Shown: piece after piece, positions 1-8,398 of the stretch | How positions within the stretch are numbered: position 1 is the first letter of the stretch | How the letters are laid out: every line of letters starts with the position of its first letter | DNA from: M3007 sp964630705 | Lineage (GTDB): Bacteria > Bacteroidota > Bacteroidia > Chitinophagales > Saprospiraceae | Assembly: GCA_964630705.1 (NCBI GenBank) | Contig: CAZVZH010000036.1 | Location: 1-28,981, forward strand | Length of the DNA: 28,981 nucleotides | Reading direction: 5' to 3' | Notes under the pieces: model-generated | What the model saw: the letters and a program-made list of their open reading frames with translations, nothing else | Told to the model about the DNA's origin: nothing | The model's database searches: none | Program-made: the position numbers and the translations under genes

Positions 1-33
1 CAAGTGTTGTTTCCACGGTTGAGCTTTGTGCCA

Positions 34-588
34 TTATTTCGGCAGGAGCACGGCGTCGATCGACTGGATCACGCCGTTCGATTGGTACACGTCGTAGGTG
101 GTGATGTTAGCCGTATTGCCGTTTTCATCCCGGACGACGATGTTGCGCGGACCGTTCATCATAAAGGTAAGGGTGCCACCGCTGACGGTTTTCAGGGTGT
201 TCTGGCCCTTTTTTATTCGGGCCGCAAGCGCTTTGAAATCGTACTTTCCCGATACCACATGGTAGGTAAGTACTTTTTTGAGGGTCGCTTTGTTTTCGGT
301 TTTCAGCAGGTTGTCGACGGTGCCGGCGGGCAGGTTTTCGAAAGCGTCGTTAACCGGCGCGAACACTGTGAACGGGCCTGCCCCCTGGAGGGTTTCGACT
401 AAACCCGCGGCTTGAACGGCGGCCACCAGGGTGGTGTGGGCTTTGGAATTGACCGCGTTGGAAACGATGTCTTTTTTAGGGAACATGGCCTCGCCGCCTA
501 CCAAAACGGTGTTGTTCTGGGTGTAGCCATTGACGGCAAAAAGGACGAAAGCCAGAAACGAACCGGCTTTTTTCAGAAATGTGTTCAT
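34..588 (-). CDS. Secreted fasciclin (FAS1) domain protein
   Basis: 184 residues. Residues 1 to about 23 form a signal peptide (MNTFLKK, then a hydrophobic stretch ending near NGYTQ), so the product is exported to the periplasm or surface. The rest is a single FAS1 domain: the H1-like motif GPFTVFAPVNDAF at about 71-83, the central YH signature in LTYHVVSG, and the H2-like VIQSIDAVLLP at the C-terminus. FAS1 domains act in adhesion or carbohydrate and protein binding, and single-domain secreted forms are common in Bacteroidota; the ligand is unknown. It stands alone on the minus strand, divergent from the FAH-family gene with 86 bases between them. I see no convincing TAnnTTTG promoter there and nothing recognisable in bases 1-33 downstream. 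The family call is secure; the role is not known. Confidence 0.92.
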   Translation of the reverse strand: MNTFLKKAGSFLAFVLFAVNGYTQNNTVLVGGEAMFPKKDIVSNAVNSKAHTTLVAAVQAAGLVETLQGAGPFTVFAPVNDAFENLPAGTVDNLLKTENKATLKKVLTYHVVSGKYDFKALAARIKKGQNTLKTVSGGTLTFMMNGPRNIVVRDENGNTANITTYDVYQSNGVIQSIDAVLLPK

Positions 589-674
589 ACTGTTTGAATG
601 TTTAGTTGAAAAATTGTGCTGTTTGTGGGCATATACGAGTGCCGGGAGGCTTATGGTTTTTTTAAATTCGCCGC

Positions 675-1286
675 ATGAAAATTTTCTGCATCGGCCGCAA
701 CTACATCGACCACGCCAAGGAATTGAATAACCCAGTACCTTCCGAACCGCTGGTGTTTATGAAACCCCCCACGGCGTTGGTAGTGAATAACAAACCGTTT
801 TTTTACCCAAACTTCAGCAGCGATCTCCACTACGAAGGCGAAATCGTGCTGCGGGTGTGTAAAAACGGGCGTTCCGTTGCTCCGGAATTCGCCGGTCGAT
901 ATTTCGACGCGGTGGCTTTCGGCATCGACTTTACCGCCCGCGACTTGCAGGACCAGCTCAAGAAAAAAGGGCAACCCTGGGAAATTGCCAAAGGCTTCGA
1001 CCACTCCGCCCCCTTAAGTAAATGGGTGCCGTTGGAGGATCTGTCCAACCCCGCCGACATTCATTTTCAACTCAAAAAAAACGGTACGGTGGTGCAAGAC
1101 GGGCACACACGCGACCTGATCTTTACTTTTGAAACCCTCATTGTTTACCTTTCGCAGTATTTTACCCTGCAAAAAGGCGATATGATCTTTACCGGCACAC
1201 CCGCCGGCGTGGGGCCGGTACAGATTGGCGATGTGTTGGAGGGCTTTATCGAGGGGCGGCAGCTGCTGAGTTGCGCGGTGAAGTGA
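675..1286 (+). CDS. Fumarylacetoacetate hydrolase family protein
   Basis: 203 residues, the usual length for the short FAH-fold enzymes (FAHD1/acylpyruvase, YcgM-like) that hydrolyse or decarboxylate 2-oxo acids using Mg2+ or Mn2+. Visible motifs are CIGRNY at 5-10, the metal ligands E54 and E56 in HYEGEIVL, D85 in GIDFTARD, the conserved K107 in KGFDHSAP, and GDMIFTGTPAGVGP near the C-terminus. It has no signal peptide, so it is cytoplasmic. The start is the ATG at 675, five bases after a weak TAAATTCG promoter-like site (663-670), so a very short leader is possible but unproven. The amidohydrolase-like gene follows 66 bases downstream on the same strand and may be co-transcribed. Exact substrate (acylpyruvate, oxaloacetate or an aromatic degradation product) cannot be told from sequence. 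Confidence 0.93.
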   Translation: MKIFCIGRNYIDHAKELNNPVPSEPLVFMKPPTALVVNNKPFFYPNFSSDLHYEGEIVLRVCKNGRSVAPEFAGRYFDAVAFGIDFTARDLQDQLKKKGQPWEIAKGFDHSAPLSKWVPLEDLSNPADIHFQLKKNGTVVQDGHTRDLIFTFETLIVYLSQYFTLQKGDMIFTGTPAGVGPVQIGDVLEGFIEGRQLLSCAVK

Positions 1287-1352
1287 GTGCGCCCGCAACC
1301 CCATTCCATGTACAACCGGCCTTCGAGCCGACAACGAACGAGGAAATTTGTC

Positions 1353-2660
1353 ATGAAAAAAACTATCCTGTTTTTCACCCTGAACCTGCTCCTGGGCTTT
1401 ATTCTCCCCGCCCAACCCCCCACGCCTGCCCCGGCACAATCCGGCGCCATCCTCATTCTCGGCGCAACGGCCCACCTGGGCAACGGCCAGGTGCTGCCCA
1501 ACAGCGCCATCGCTTTCGAAGCGGGCAAGCTGACCCTGGTGGCCGACGCGACGACCATTCGCCTCGACCGCTCTAAATTTTCGAAAATTTTCGACGCTAC
1601 CGGCAAACACGTGTATCCCGGATTTATCGCCGCGGAATCGCGCCTGGGCCTGGTGGAAATCGGGGCCGTACGCGCCACGGTCGATCACGGCGAGATCGGC
1701 AGCCTCAACCCGAACGCCCGTGCCTTGGTGGCCTACAACACTGACTCCGATGTGCAGCCGACGGTGCGGTCCAACGGCATTTTGCAGGCGCAGATTGTGC
1801 CCTCGGGCGGCCTGGTTTCGGGCACTTCCAGCGTGGTGCAACTCGACGCCTGGAACTGGGAAGACGCCGCGGTGCGCGCCGACGACGGCGTTCACCTGAA
1901 CTGGCCCAACCCCAGTGCGCGCCGCCGATTTGGTCTGCCCGAGCCCAATGCCGAGCAAGAGCAGGGCAATGCCTACGACAAAACTGTACAGGAGCTCCAG
2001 CGCTATTTTGCCGAAGCCAAGGCCTACGCGCAAAACACCGACCCTGCGCTGAAAAACCTTCGATTTGAAGCCATGCGCGGCTTGTTTGACAAAAGCAAAA
2101 ACCTGTACATCCACACCGGCAATGCCAAAACCATGCAGGAAGCCGTGCTGTTCGCCGAGTCATTTGGCATGCAACCCGTTTTGGTTAGTGCTATGGATGC
2201 CTGGCTGATCACCGACTTTCTGAAAGCCCACCAGACGCCGGTGTTGCTCGGCACGCCGCACAGCCTGCCATCCCGCGACGACGACGACATCGACCAGCCG
2301 TTCAAAACCGCGGCAGCCTTGCACGCTGCCGGTATTCCGTTCGCCATCACCGCCGAAGATTTTTGGCAACAGCGCAACCTGCCCTTTCTGGCTGGCCAGG
2401 CTGTGGCCTACGGCTTGCCTTACGAAGCGGCCGTTCAGGCCATCACCCTCAGTCCGGCGGCCATTATGGGCGTAGGCGGACGTACCGGCTCGCTCGAAAC
2501 CGGCAAAGACGCTACCTTGTTTATCAGCGAAGGCGATGCGCTCGACATGCGCAGCAATCAGGTGACAGCGGCGTTTATTCAGGGCCGGGAAATCAGTTTG
2601 GACAACAAGCAAAAGGCCTTGTACCGGCGGTTTGAAGAGAAGTACCAGCGCCAACGTTGA
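1353..2660 (+). CDS. Exported amidohydrolase-fold protein, probably non-catalytic
   Basis: 435 residues from the ATG at 1353, chosen because it gives a clean signal peptide (MKKTILFFTLNLLLGF, ending near LPAQ) and has GAGG-like purine-rich sequence just upstream; an in-frame ATG 66 bases earlier would bury that signal inside the protein. The fold is imidazolonepropionase-like: an N-terminal beta-sandwich strand set, then PGFIAAESRLGL at 89-100 where active members have PGLIDxHxH, and a C-terminal SPAAIMGVGGRTGSLETGKDATLFI typical of the superfamily. The HxH metal pair is replaced by E95 and R97, and the late catalytic Asp motif is ITAED rather than a GTD-type loop. Such degenerate exported members recur in Bacteroidota. 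It probably acts in the periplasm as a binding or structural protein, but that is inference. Confidence 0.85.
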   Translation: MKKTILFFTLNLLLGFILPAQPPTPAPAQSGAILILGATAHLGNGQVLPNSAIAFEAGKLTLVADATTIRLDRSKFSKIFDATGKHVYPGFIAAESRLGLVEIGAVRATVDHGEIGSLNPNARALVAYNTDSDVQPTVRSNGILQAQIVPSGGLVSGTSSVVQLDAWNWEDAAVRADDGVHLNWPNPSARRRFGLPEPNAEQEQGNAYDKTVQELQRYFAEAKAYAQNTDPALKNLRFEAMRGLFDKSKNLYIHTGNAKTMQEAVLFAESFGMQPVLVSAMDAWLITDFLKAHQTPVLLGTPHSLPSRDDDDIDQPFKTAAALHAAGIPFAITAEDFWQQRNLPFLAGQAVAYGLPYEAAVQAITLSPAAIMGVGGRTGSLETGKDATLFISEGDALDMRSNQVTAAFIQGREISLDNKQKALYRRFEEKYQRQR

Positions 2661-2856
2661 CCGTGTTTACGAAGCGATCTTGTTAAAAAGCGTCTTTTTA
2701 CGACCCTTTTGCCGATAAAACCGTTTTAGGAAAGCATTTCTTCGCATTTTTGTCTTTCCTGTTTTTTCTGTTGGGAAATCCTGCCGCCGGATGTTTTGTC
2801 GCTGCGGTTTCTCCTGAATGCGGATAATACTCAAAAAAATTAAGCGCCCGTTACTC

Positions 2857-5800
2857 ATGCAACGCGACAACTACAGCCTGCTCATCGAAAAACTCGATGG
2901 TTTCATTCGCAAGTTTTACATCAACCAGCTGCTCCGCGGTTCGCTTTACACTGTGGGCGCCGTGTTGGGTTTGTTCATCCTGTTCAACGTACTGGAATAC
3001 TACTTTTACTTCGGCACTACCGTGCGTACGGTCATGCTCTGGAGTTTTGTGCTGGCCTCGGGCGCGGCACTGTACCGCTGGGTGGCCCTGCCGCTGATGC
3101 ACTATTTTCACCTGGGTAAGGTGATCAACCACGAGCAGGCAGCGCAGATCATCGGCGAACACTTCGCCAATGTGAAAGACAAGCTGTTGAACATTTTGCA
3201 GCTGAAACAACAGGCGTCGTCCAATGCCATTTACGCCGAACTAATCAACGCTTCCATCGACCAGAAGAGCGAGGAGATCAAACTGGTGCCGTTCACAGCG
3301 GCCATCGATTTGCAGAAAAACCGCAAGTACCTGCGTTATGCCTTGCCGCCGGTTTTGTTGTTGCTGTTCCTGTTTTTGGGCGCGCCGAACATCCTGCGCG
3401 AGGGCACCATGCGTTTGTTGAACAGCACGAAAAAATTTGAAAAACCGGCGCCTTTCCGCTTCAAAATCAACACCAACGCGCTGAAGGCGGTGCAGTTCTC
3501 CGACTTTGTGCTCGAGGTGAGCACCGAGGGCCAGGCGTTGCCCAATGAAATGTTTATCGAAATTGGCAACGTGCAATACCGCTTGCAAAAAGACGCCGCC
3601 GACCGCTTTAGCTATACCTTCAGCAACGTTCAGAAAGATACCGAATTCCGCCTTTTTGCTGGCGGAATCGAAAGCGACGACTACACTTTGAAAGTGGTGC
3701 GCCGTCCCAACATTTTGTCGTTTACCACCAAACTTAATTTCCCTGAATACATCGGCCGAAAAGCGGAGGAACTGGCCAATGTGGGCGACCTCGTGTTGCC
3801 GCAGGGCACCAACATCAATTGGGTATTTAATGCCCAGTACACCGACCAGTTGGCGATGCGTTTCGGCGCCGACCCGGCCGCTGCGTCCAAACGTTTCGAC
3901 GACGAACTGTTCTCCTTCACCCGCCGGGCACTTAAAGATGAGTCGTACAAGGTTTACCTCAGCAATGATCAACTGCCCAACGCCGACTCGGTAGCCTACA
4001 CCATCACGATCATCCCCGACCTGCACCCGCAGATCAGCGTCGAGGAATTCCGCGACAGCACCAATGCCCGGATGTTGTTTTTTGCCGGCGACGCTTCTGA
4101 CGACTATGGCTTGTCGAACCTCACTTTCAACTACCAGATCAACCGCGCCAAAGGCGGCCAAATGCCCCTGAGCACCGTGAAAGTTCCCAAGGCCTCCGGC
4201 AAACAAATTCAGTACGACTATAGCTGGAACATCCGCGACCTCGACATCCAACCCGGCGACGAAATTACCTACTACTTTGAGGTGTTCGACAACGACGGAG
4301 TCAACGGCAGCAAGAGCGCCCGCACCAACGTCATGCAATGGCGCATGCCTACCCTCGACGAGTACCGGAAAGAACAGGCGCAAACTGCCGAAGAAATTCA
4401 ACAGGAACTCGATAAAGCCCTCAAGGAAAGTCTGCGCATTCAGGAGGAAATGAAAAAACTGCGCAACCGCGTGCTCCAACAAAAAGAGCTCGACTGGAAA
4501 TCGCGCAAAGAAATGGAACGCCTGCTCGACCGCCAGCGCCAACTTCAAGAACAAATCCAGCAGGCCCGCGAAAATTTCGAGCAAAGCCGCCAGCTCCAGC
4601 AGGAATTCGAACAGCAGAAAAATGAGGAGCTGATGGAAAAGCAAGACCAGCTCCAGAAAATGTTCGAAGAAGCCATGTCTGAAGAGATGAAAAAACTCAT
4701 GCAGGACATTGAAAAACTCCTTCAGGAGCTCAACAAAGACGAGATGCTCGAGCAAATGGAGCAAATGCAAATGTCGAGCGAGGAACTCAGCCAACAACTC
4801 GACCGCCTGCAGGAACTCTACAAACAACTGGAAGTAGAAAACATGCTCCAGCAGCAAATCGAGCAACTCGAAGAACTGGCCCAGCAGCAGGAAGAACTCG
4901 CCGAACAGGCCGAACAGGAAGGCATGTCGGCCGAAGACCTGAAAAAAGCACAGGAAGAACTTAACCGGCGCATGGAAGAACTGAAGCGTCAGCACCAGCA
5001 AATGCTGAAAAAAAATGAAGAACTCCGCCGGCCGCAGGAGATCGACGACAATACCGGCGAAATGCAAGACATCCAGCAAGATATGCAGGACGCCCAACAA
5101 CAAATGAGCCAGGGCCAAAAACAAAAAGGCGGTAAAAAGCAAAAAAGCGCCGCCAACAAAATGAAAAACCTGGCCAACCAGATGAAACAAAACCGCCAGG
5201 CCGGCGAACAGGAACAAATGGAGGAAGACATCGCCATGCTGCGCCAATTGCTGGAAAACCTCATCGGCCTGTCGTTCAACCAGGAACAAACCATGCAAAG
5301 CTTCGCGGGCACCTCAGTGAATACCCCGCGCTACGTGGATCTGACGCAGGAACAGTTCAAAATCAAAGACGATTTTAAAATTGTGCAGGATAGCCTTCAG
5401 GCGCTGGCTGCCCGCAATTTCCAGATCGAAGGCATGATCACGTCCAAAGTTGCCGAGATCCGCGAAGCGCTCCAGTACAGCATCGACGACTTGGAAGAGC
5501 GCCTCGTCACCTCCGCCAGCGAGTACCAGCAGCGCACGATGAAAGGATTTAACGACCTGGCGCTCATGCTCTCCGAAGTGCTCGATCAAATGCAACAGCA
5601 AATGGCGGCCGGCCAACCCGGCAGCGGCAGCTGCTCCAAGCCCGGCGGAAAAGGTGCCGGCAAGTCGGGCAAGGTGCCGATGGATAAAATCACCAAAGGG
5701 CAAGGCGACTTGGGCGAACAAATGAAAGCCCTCAAGCAACGCCTTGAACAAGCCAAAGGGCAAGGCCAGGGTGGGCAGCCGGGCATGAGTCGCGAATTCG

Positions 5801-6207
5801 CCCAAATGGCCGCTCAACAAGCCGCGCTGCGCAACGCCTTGCGCGAATTGCAAAAACAAAAGCAAGAACAAGGCAAGGGCAGCCAAGCCCTCGACGAACT
5901 CATGGAGGAAATGGATAGGATCGAAACCGATCTGGTGAACAAGCGGCTGACCAACGAAATGCTCAAACGCCAGCAACAAATTCTCAACCGCTTGCTGGAA
6001 GAGGAACGCGCCGAACGCGAACAGGAACAAGACGAACAACGCCAAGCTCAAACCGCCAAACAACAAGCCGCCAAGCTACCGCCGGCCCTGGAAGAATACC
6101 TCAAGCGCCGCCGCGCCGAGGTCGATCTGTTCCGCACCGTATCGCCAGCGCTGAAACCGTACTACAAACAACTCGTGGAAGAATACATCAAAGGAGTGGG
6201 GCAATAA
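2857..6207 (+). CDS. DUF4175 family giant membrane/coiled-coil protein
   Basis: 1116 residues from the ATG at 2857 (MQRDNYSLLIEKLDGFI), which matches where the family normally begins; an upstream in-frame ATG at 2818 would add 13 basic residues and seems less likely. Predicted layout: membrane helices at about 29-47, 54-80 and 158-176, then beta-rich Ig-like sequence to about 490, then a very long Gln/Glu/Lys/Met-rich coiled coil (about 498-814), a Gly/Ser linker with a Cys (GSGSCSKPGGKGAGKSGK near 920), a second Gln/Lys-rich stretch, and a conserved C-terminal block ending in YIKGVGQ. Members of DUF4175 occur across Bacteroidota and have no established function. The 196 bases upstream (2661-2856) hold only weak promoter-like matches, for example CATTTTTG at 2745-2752. 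It ends facing the 248-residue secreted protein. Confidence 0.88.
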   Translation: MQRDNYSLLIEKLDGFIRKFYINQLLRGSLYTVGAVLGLFILFNVLEYYFYFGTTVRTVMLWSFVLASGAALYRWVALPLMHYFHLGKVINHEQAAQIIGEHFANVKDKLLNILQLKQQASSNAIYAELINASIDQKSEEIKLVPFTAAIDLQKNRKYLRYALPPVLLLLFLFLGAPNILREGTMRLLNSTKKFEKPAPFRFKINTNALKAVQFSDFVLEVSTEGQALPNEMFIEIGNVQYRLQKDAADRFSYTFSNVQKDTEFRLFAGGIESDDYTLKVVRRPNILSFTTKLNFPEYIGRKAEELANVGDLVLPQGTNINWVFNAQYTDQLAMRFGADPAAASKRFDDELFSFTRRALKDESYKVYLSNDQLPNADSVAYTITIIPDLHPQISVEEFRDSTNARMLFFAGDASDDYGLSNLTFNYQINRAKGGQMPLSTVKVPKASGKQIQYDYSWNIRDLDIQPGDEITYYFEVFDNDGVNGSKSARTNVMQWRMPTLDEYRKEQAQTAEEIQQELDKALKESLRIQEEMKKLRNRVLQQKELDWKSRKEMERLLDRQRQLQEQIQQARENFEQSRQLQQEFEQQKNEELMEKQDQLQKMFEEAMSEEMKKLMQDIEKLLQELNKDEMLEQMEQMQMSSEELSQQLDRLQELYKQLEVENMLQQQIEQLEELAQQQEELAEQAEQEGMSAEDLKKAQEELNRRMEELKRQHQQMLKKNEELRRPQEIDDNTGEMQDIQQDMQDAQQQMSQGQKQKGGKKQKSAANKMKNLANQMKQNRQAGEQEQMEEDIAMLRQLLENLIGLSFNQEQTMQSFAGTSVNTPRYVDLTQEQFKIKDDFKIVQDSLQALAARNFQIEGMITSKVAEIREALQYSIDDLEERLVTSASEYQQRTMKGFNDLALMLSEVLDQMQQQMAAGQPGSGSCSKPGGKGAGKSGKVPMDKITKGQGDLGEQMKALKQRLEQAKGQGQGGQPGMSREFAQMAAQQAALRNALRELQKQKQEQGKGSQALDELMEEMDRIETDLVNKRLTNEMLKRQQQILNRLLEEERAEREQEQDEQRQAQTAKQQAAKLPPALEEYLKRRRAEVDLFRTVSPALKPYYKQLVEEYIKGVGQ

Positions 6208-6254
6208 ATTAATGTGGCGGCCGGCGGATTCCTTCCGGTCACCCCAAATTTGTT

Positions 6255-6348
6255 ATCTCACCACTAAAGGCACTAAAAAACACTAAACCACACTAAAAGC
6301 AGGACTTTAGTGTGGTTTAGTGTTTTTTAGTGCCTTTAGTGGTAAGAT
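6255..6348. repeat. Long inverted repeat built from CACTAAA words
   Basis: Two perfect 37-base arms (6261-6297 and 6306-6342) flank an 8-base loop (AGCAGGAC). Pairing continues outward with one mismatch (6259 against 6344) to 6255/6348. Each arm holds four copies of CACTAAA (6262, 6271, 6281, 6291) or its complement TTTAGTG (6306, 6316, 6326, 6335), spaced 9-10 bases. It lies between the convergent DUF4175 and secreted-protein genes, so a hairpin would form at the 3' end of both transcripts. It lacks a T-tract and is not a standard intrinsic terminator, though it could protect 3' ends or block read-through. Confidence 0.9.
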
Positions 6349-6371
6349 TAAACAAACACGGCATACGAACA

Positions 6372-7118
6372 TCACTCCCGCTCCATAAAAGCCAGGATTT
6401 TAGCCGCTTCCGCTTCCGTCAGATTTTTGCCAATCTTTTCCTGTTTGCAAAATGCTTCCAGCGCCTTGAGCCGGGCGGCGGGCGCCAGCGCTAAAAAATC
6501 CCTCTTTTTCAGGGCAATTTTTACAAAGGGCTTGCCGGGCGCCGGCTGTACAAAATAATCGACCGTGCTCCCTTCAAAACGATCGTAGGGCAAACCAGTG
6601 GTGTACACGCCCCGGTCGACGAAGTTGGCTTTTACCAGCAGTTTGCGCTCGTCTTTAACCAGGGTGAACTGCCGGCCTTCGAAAATGGTCTGGTAGAAAA
6701 GCACCGGGCTGTGGCTGTTGTCCACCTGATATTTTTTAAAATGCCACTGCCGGCCATCGGGCGCGCGCAGCTCAAGCGCGCGGATGTAGGTGGAGTAAAG
6801 GATAACCGAGTCTTGCCGGTTTTTCAACACCCAAATTTCATTGAGATAAGTGTCGAATTTAAACTCCAGCGAATCACCGGTTTGGGTGGAGTCGAACAAG
6901 ATGAGCGTGCCGGGCAGCCAGTAGTCGACCAGAAAAGGCGAACCCTGGGTGCCGTCGGCAAAGCGGTGATCGAAGGTGCGCACGAATTGCGATTTTCCGC
7001 CGGAAATAGCCGTGGAAAGTTCGGTCGCAATGCCGATAGGCGGTGCGACGGCTTGTTGTGCCAGGGCTGTGGCGACGGAACAAAACAGGAAAAATACGCG
7101 GAGTAGATTTTTAACCAT
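6372..7118 (-). CDS. Secreted protein of unknown function
   Basis: 248 residues. A signal peptide is clear (MVKNLLRVFFLFCSVATALAQQ, cut near residue 20), so the mature protein is periplasmic, outer-membrane associated or secreted. I recognise no domain. Visible features are a beta-rich, aromatic-rich middle (FDHRFADGTQGSPFLVDYW, then WVLKNRQDSVILYSTYI and QWHFKKYQV), a basic segment KIALKKRDFLAL, and a helical C-terminus KNLTEAEAAKILAFMERE. There is no Cys after the signal, so it is not a lipoprotein. It is read alone on the minus strand. The upstream region (7119-7211) has a small inverted repeat, CGGTTTA at 7145-7151 and TAAACCG at 7163-7169, which could be an operator but is too short to call. 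It is clearly a real gene by its signal peptide and codon use; function unknown. Confidence 0.78.
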   Translation of the reverse strand: MVKNLLRVFFLFCSVATALAQQAVAPPIGIATELSTAISGGKSQFVRTFDHRFADGTQGSPFLVDYWLPGTLILFDSTQTGDSLEFKFDTYLNEIWVLKNRQDSVILYSTYIRALELRAPDGRQWHFKKYQVDNSHSPVLFYQTIFEGRQFTLVKDERKLLVKANFVDRGVYTTGLPYDRFEGSTVDYFVQPAPGKPFVKIALKKRDFLALAPAARLKALEAFCKQEKIGKNLTEAEAAKILAFMERE

Positions 7119-7346
7119 GACGAAATCGAATTCAGGTGAAAGTGCGGTTTACGGATTGGCGCTAAACCGTGCGTCAGGAACGATACCAAGTGCCGGACCG
7201 CTGGCTAATTTATGGAACTTCGCGAACTTTTCAAGCACATTCCCCAAACCGGCCGGCGGTTTCGCCCACACGGCGCGGTGCAGTTTGAACCATACGCCGT
7301 TCTGTTCGTTTCAACCAGCACTTCTCCGCTTTTAAACGCTACCTAC

Positions 7347-7769
7347 ATGCAGCTCCACTTTCGGCTGGCGCCCGACCGACACGCCATGCTTGGCTCTGAT
7401 GAAGCCGGCAACGAAATTCGAATCGCGCTACCCGAGTTGGCCGGCGGCAACAACACTGGCTTGCGCGCCATGCAACTCATGATCATGAGCCTGGGCGGTT
7501 GTGCAGCCGTCGATGTGCTCAACATTTTGCGTAAACAACGCCAGTACGTGCTCGACCTTCAAATCGATATCGAGGCCGAACGCTTTCAACAGCCCTTGCC
7601 GGCGCCCTGGGAAAAAGCGCACCTGGTGTTTACCGTTTTTGGCAAAGTAGACCCCGCTAAAGCCGAATTCGCCGTGACGCGTTCGCTGGAAAAATATTGC
7701 AGCGCCTCCGAAACCCTGCGCCTGGCCGGCGCTACCATTACCTGGGAAACCCGCGTGGTTGAGGCATAA
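7347..7769 (+). CDS. OsmC family protein (Ohr/OsmC-like peroxidase fold)
   Basis: 140 residues from the ATG at 7347, the usual OsmC length. The frame is open 45 codons further upstream to 7212, but that extension has no OsmC similarity. Both family cysteines are present: C52 in SLGGCAAVDVL and C118 in EKYCSASETL. In Ohr/OsmC proteins these two reduce organic hydroperoxides, with reduction by lipoyl or other thiols; YhfA-like members of the fold may have other roles. It is cytoplasmic. The bacilliredoxin gene follows after 148 bases on the same strand, which suggests a thiol or oxidative-stress theme. A small hairpin with a short T-run (7790-7811) follows the stop and may be a weak terminator. 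Family assignment is strong; peroxidase activity is inferred from the Cys pair. Confidence 0.9.
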   Translation: MQLHFRLAPDRHAMLGSDEAGNEIRIALPELAGGNNTGLRAMQLMIMSLGGCAAVDVLNILRKQRQYVLDLQIDIEAERFQQPLPAPWEKAHLVFTVFGKVDPAKAEFAVTRSLEKYCSASETLRLAGATITWETRVVEA

Positions 7770-7857
7770 GTCCTGCAGTCGAAAAACATCAGCACCCTAA
7801 GCTGCTGTTTTCAGCATTCAAAAACGACTGAACTCGCCCCAGTTTTCGCTGTTTTAA

Positions 7858-7865
7858 TAATTTTG
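7858..7865 (+). promoter_or_regulatory. Candidate -7 box for the bacilliredoxin gene
   Basis: TAATTTTG matches the Bacteroidota -7 consensus TAnnTTTG. No TTTG lies at the expected 19-21 bases upstream, so only half the promoter is supported. If real, transcription would start near 7872, placing the 18-bp tandem repeat inside the mRNA leader. Confidence 0.4.
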
Positions 7866-7868
7866 CAC

Positions 7869-7904
7869 CACATTGACCACATTAAACACATTGACCACAT
7901 TAAA
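7869..7904 (+). repeat. Two perfect tandem copies of an 18-bp unit
   Basis: CACATTGACCACATTAAA occurs twice end to end (7869-7886 and 7887-7904). Each unit is itself two similar 9-mers, CACATTGAC and CACATTAAA, so the block is a 9-base-period array of four words. It ends 13 bases before the start codon of the bacilliredoxin gene. Confidence 0.92.
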
Positions 7905-7917
7905 AAAAACACCCGTT

Positions 7918-8331
7918 ATGTATCCAATAGCACTAGTTACCCCCATGGCGCAAGACCTGACCAGCGCCGGTTTTGAATCGCTGAACACGCCTTCCGAAGT
8001 AGAAAACATACTGGAGCAACAAAATGGCACCACCCTGTTGGTCGTGAACAGCGTATGTGGTTGCGCTGCGGCCAACGCGCGGCCGGGCGCCAAAATGTCG
8101 CTGCAATCGGAAAAACGCCCCGACCGGCTGGTCACCGTTTTTGCTGGCGTTGACCGGGAAGCGACCGACAAGGCCCGCGAGTACCTGGCGCCGTATCCGC
8201 CCTCTTCACCCAGCATTGCCCTGTTTAAAGACGGCAAACTCGTGCACTTTCTGGAGCGCCGACACATCGAAGGCCGCTCGGCCGACATCATTGCGGCCAA
8301 CCTGAAAATGGCCTACGAGACGTACTGCTAG
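7918..8331 (+). CDS. BrxA/BrxB (YphP/YqiW) family bacilliredoxin
   Basis: 137 residues from the ATG at 7918 (MYPIALVTPMAQDL), which aligns with the family start; the frame is open a further 15 codons upstream through the tandem repeat, but that would only translate repeat words. The active-site motif is C47-G-C49 in NSVCGCAAANARPG, the CGC/CXC motif of bacilliredoxins, which in Bacillus remove bacillithiol from S-bacillithiolated proteins. Other family features are the PYPPSSPSIALFKDGKLVHFLERRHIEGR block, a thioredoxin-like strand-turn-helix, and a C-terminal YETYC. Bacillithiol or a related thiol is used by some Bacteroidota, so a de-thiolation or general thiol-disulfide role is plausible. 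It is cytoplasmic. A terminator-like hairpin follows 67 bases after the stop. Confidence 0.93.
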   Translation: MYPIALVTPMAQDLTSAGFESLNTPSEVENILEQQNGTTLLVVNSVCGCAAANARPGAKMSLQSEKRPDRLVTVFAGVDREATDKAREYLAPYPPSSPSIALFKDGKLVHFLERRHIEGRSADIIAANLKMAYETYC

Positions 8332-8398
8332 GCCGCTGGCGGGTTATTAAATGCCGTCTCGCAGGCAAAAACTTGCCGGCGCGGAGTATGCACTATTT

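Noticed and set aside
3241..5298. A 685-codon open frame on the minus strand, opposite the DUF4175 gene
   Set aside because: It mirrors the Gln/Glu-rich coiled-coil codons (CAG, GAA read backwards as CTG, TTC) and translates to Leu/Phe/His-rich low-complexity sequence with no domain. The plus-strand gene explains the openness.
6261..6342. The long palindrome as a standard rho-independent terminator
   Set aside because: The stem is AT-rich, far too long, and has no T-tract on either side, so it is listed as a repeat.
7212..7346. N-terminal extension of the OsmC gene from an ATG at 7212
   Set aside because: The 45 extra residues have no OsmC similarity or targeting features, and the shorter protein has the family's normal length and start.
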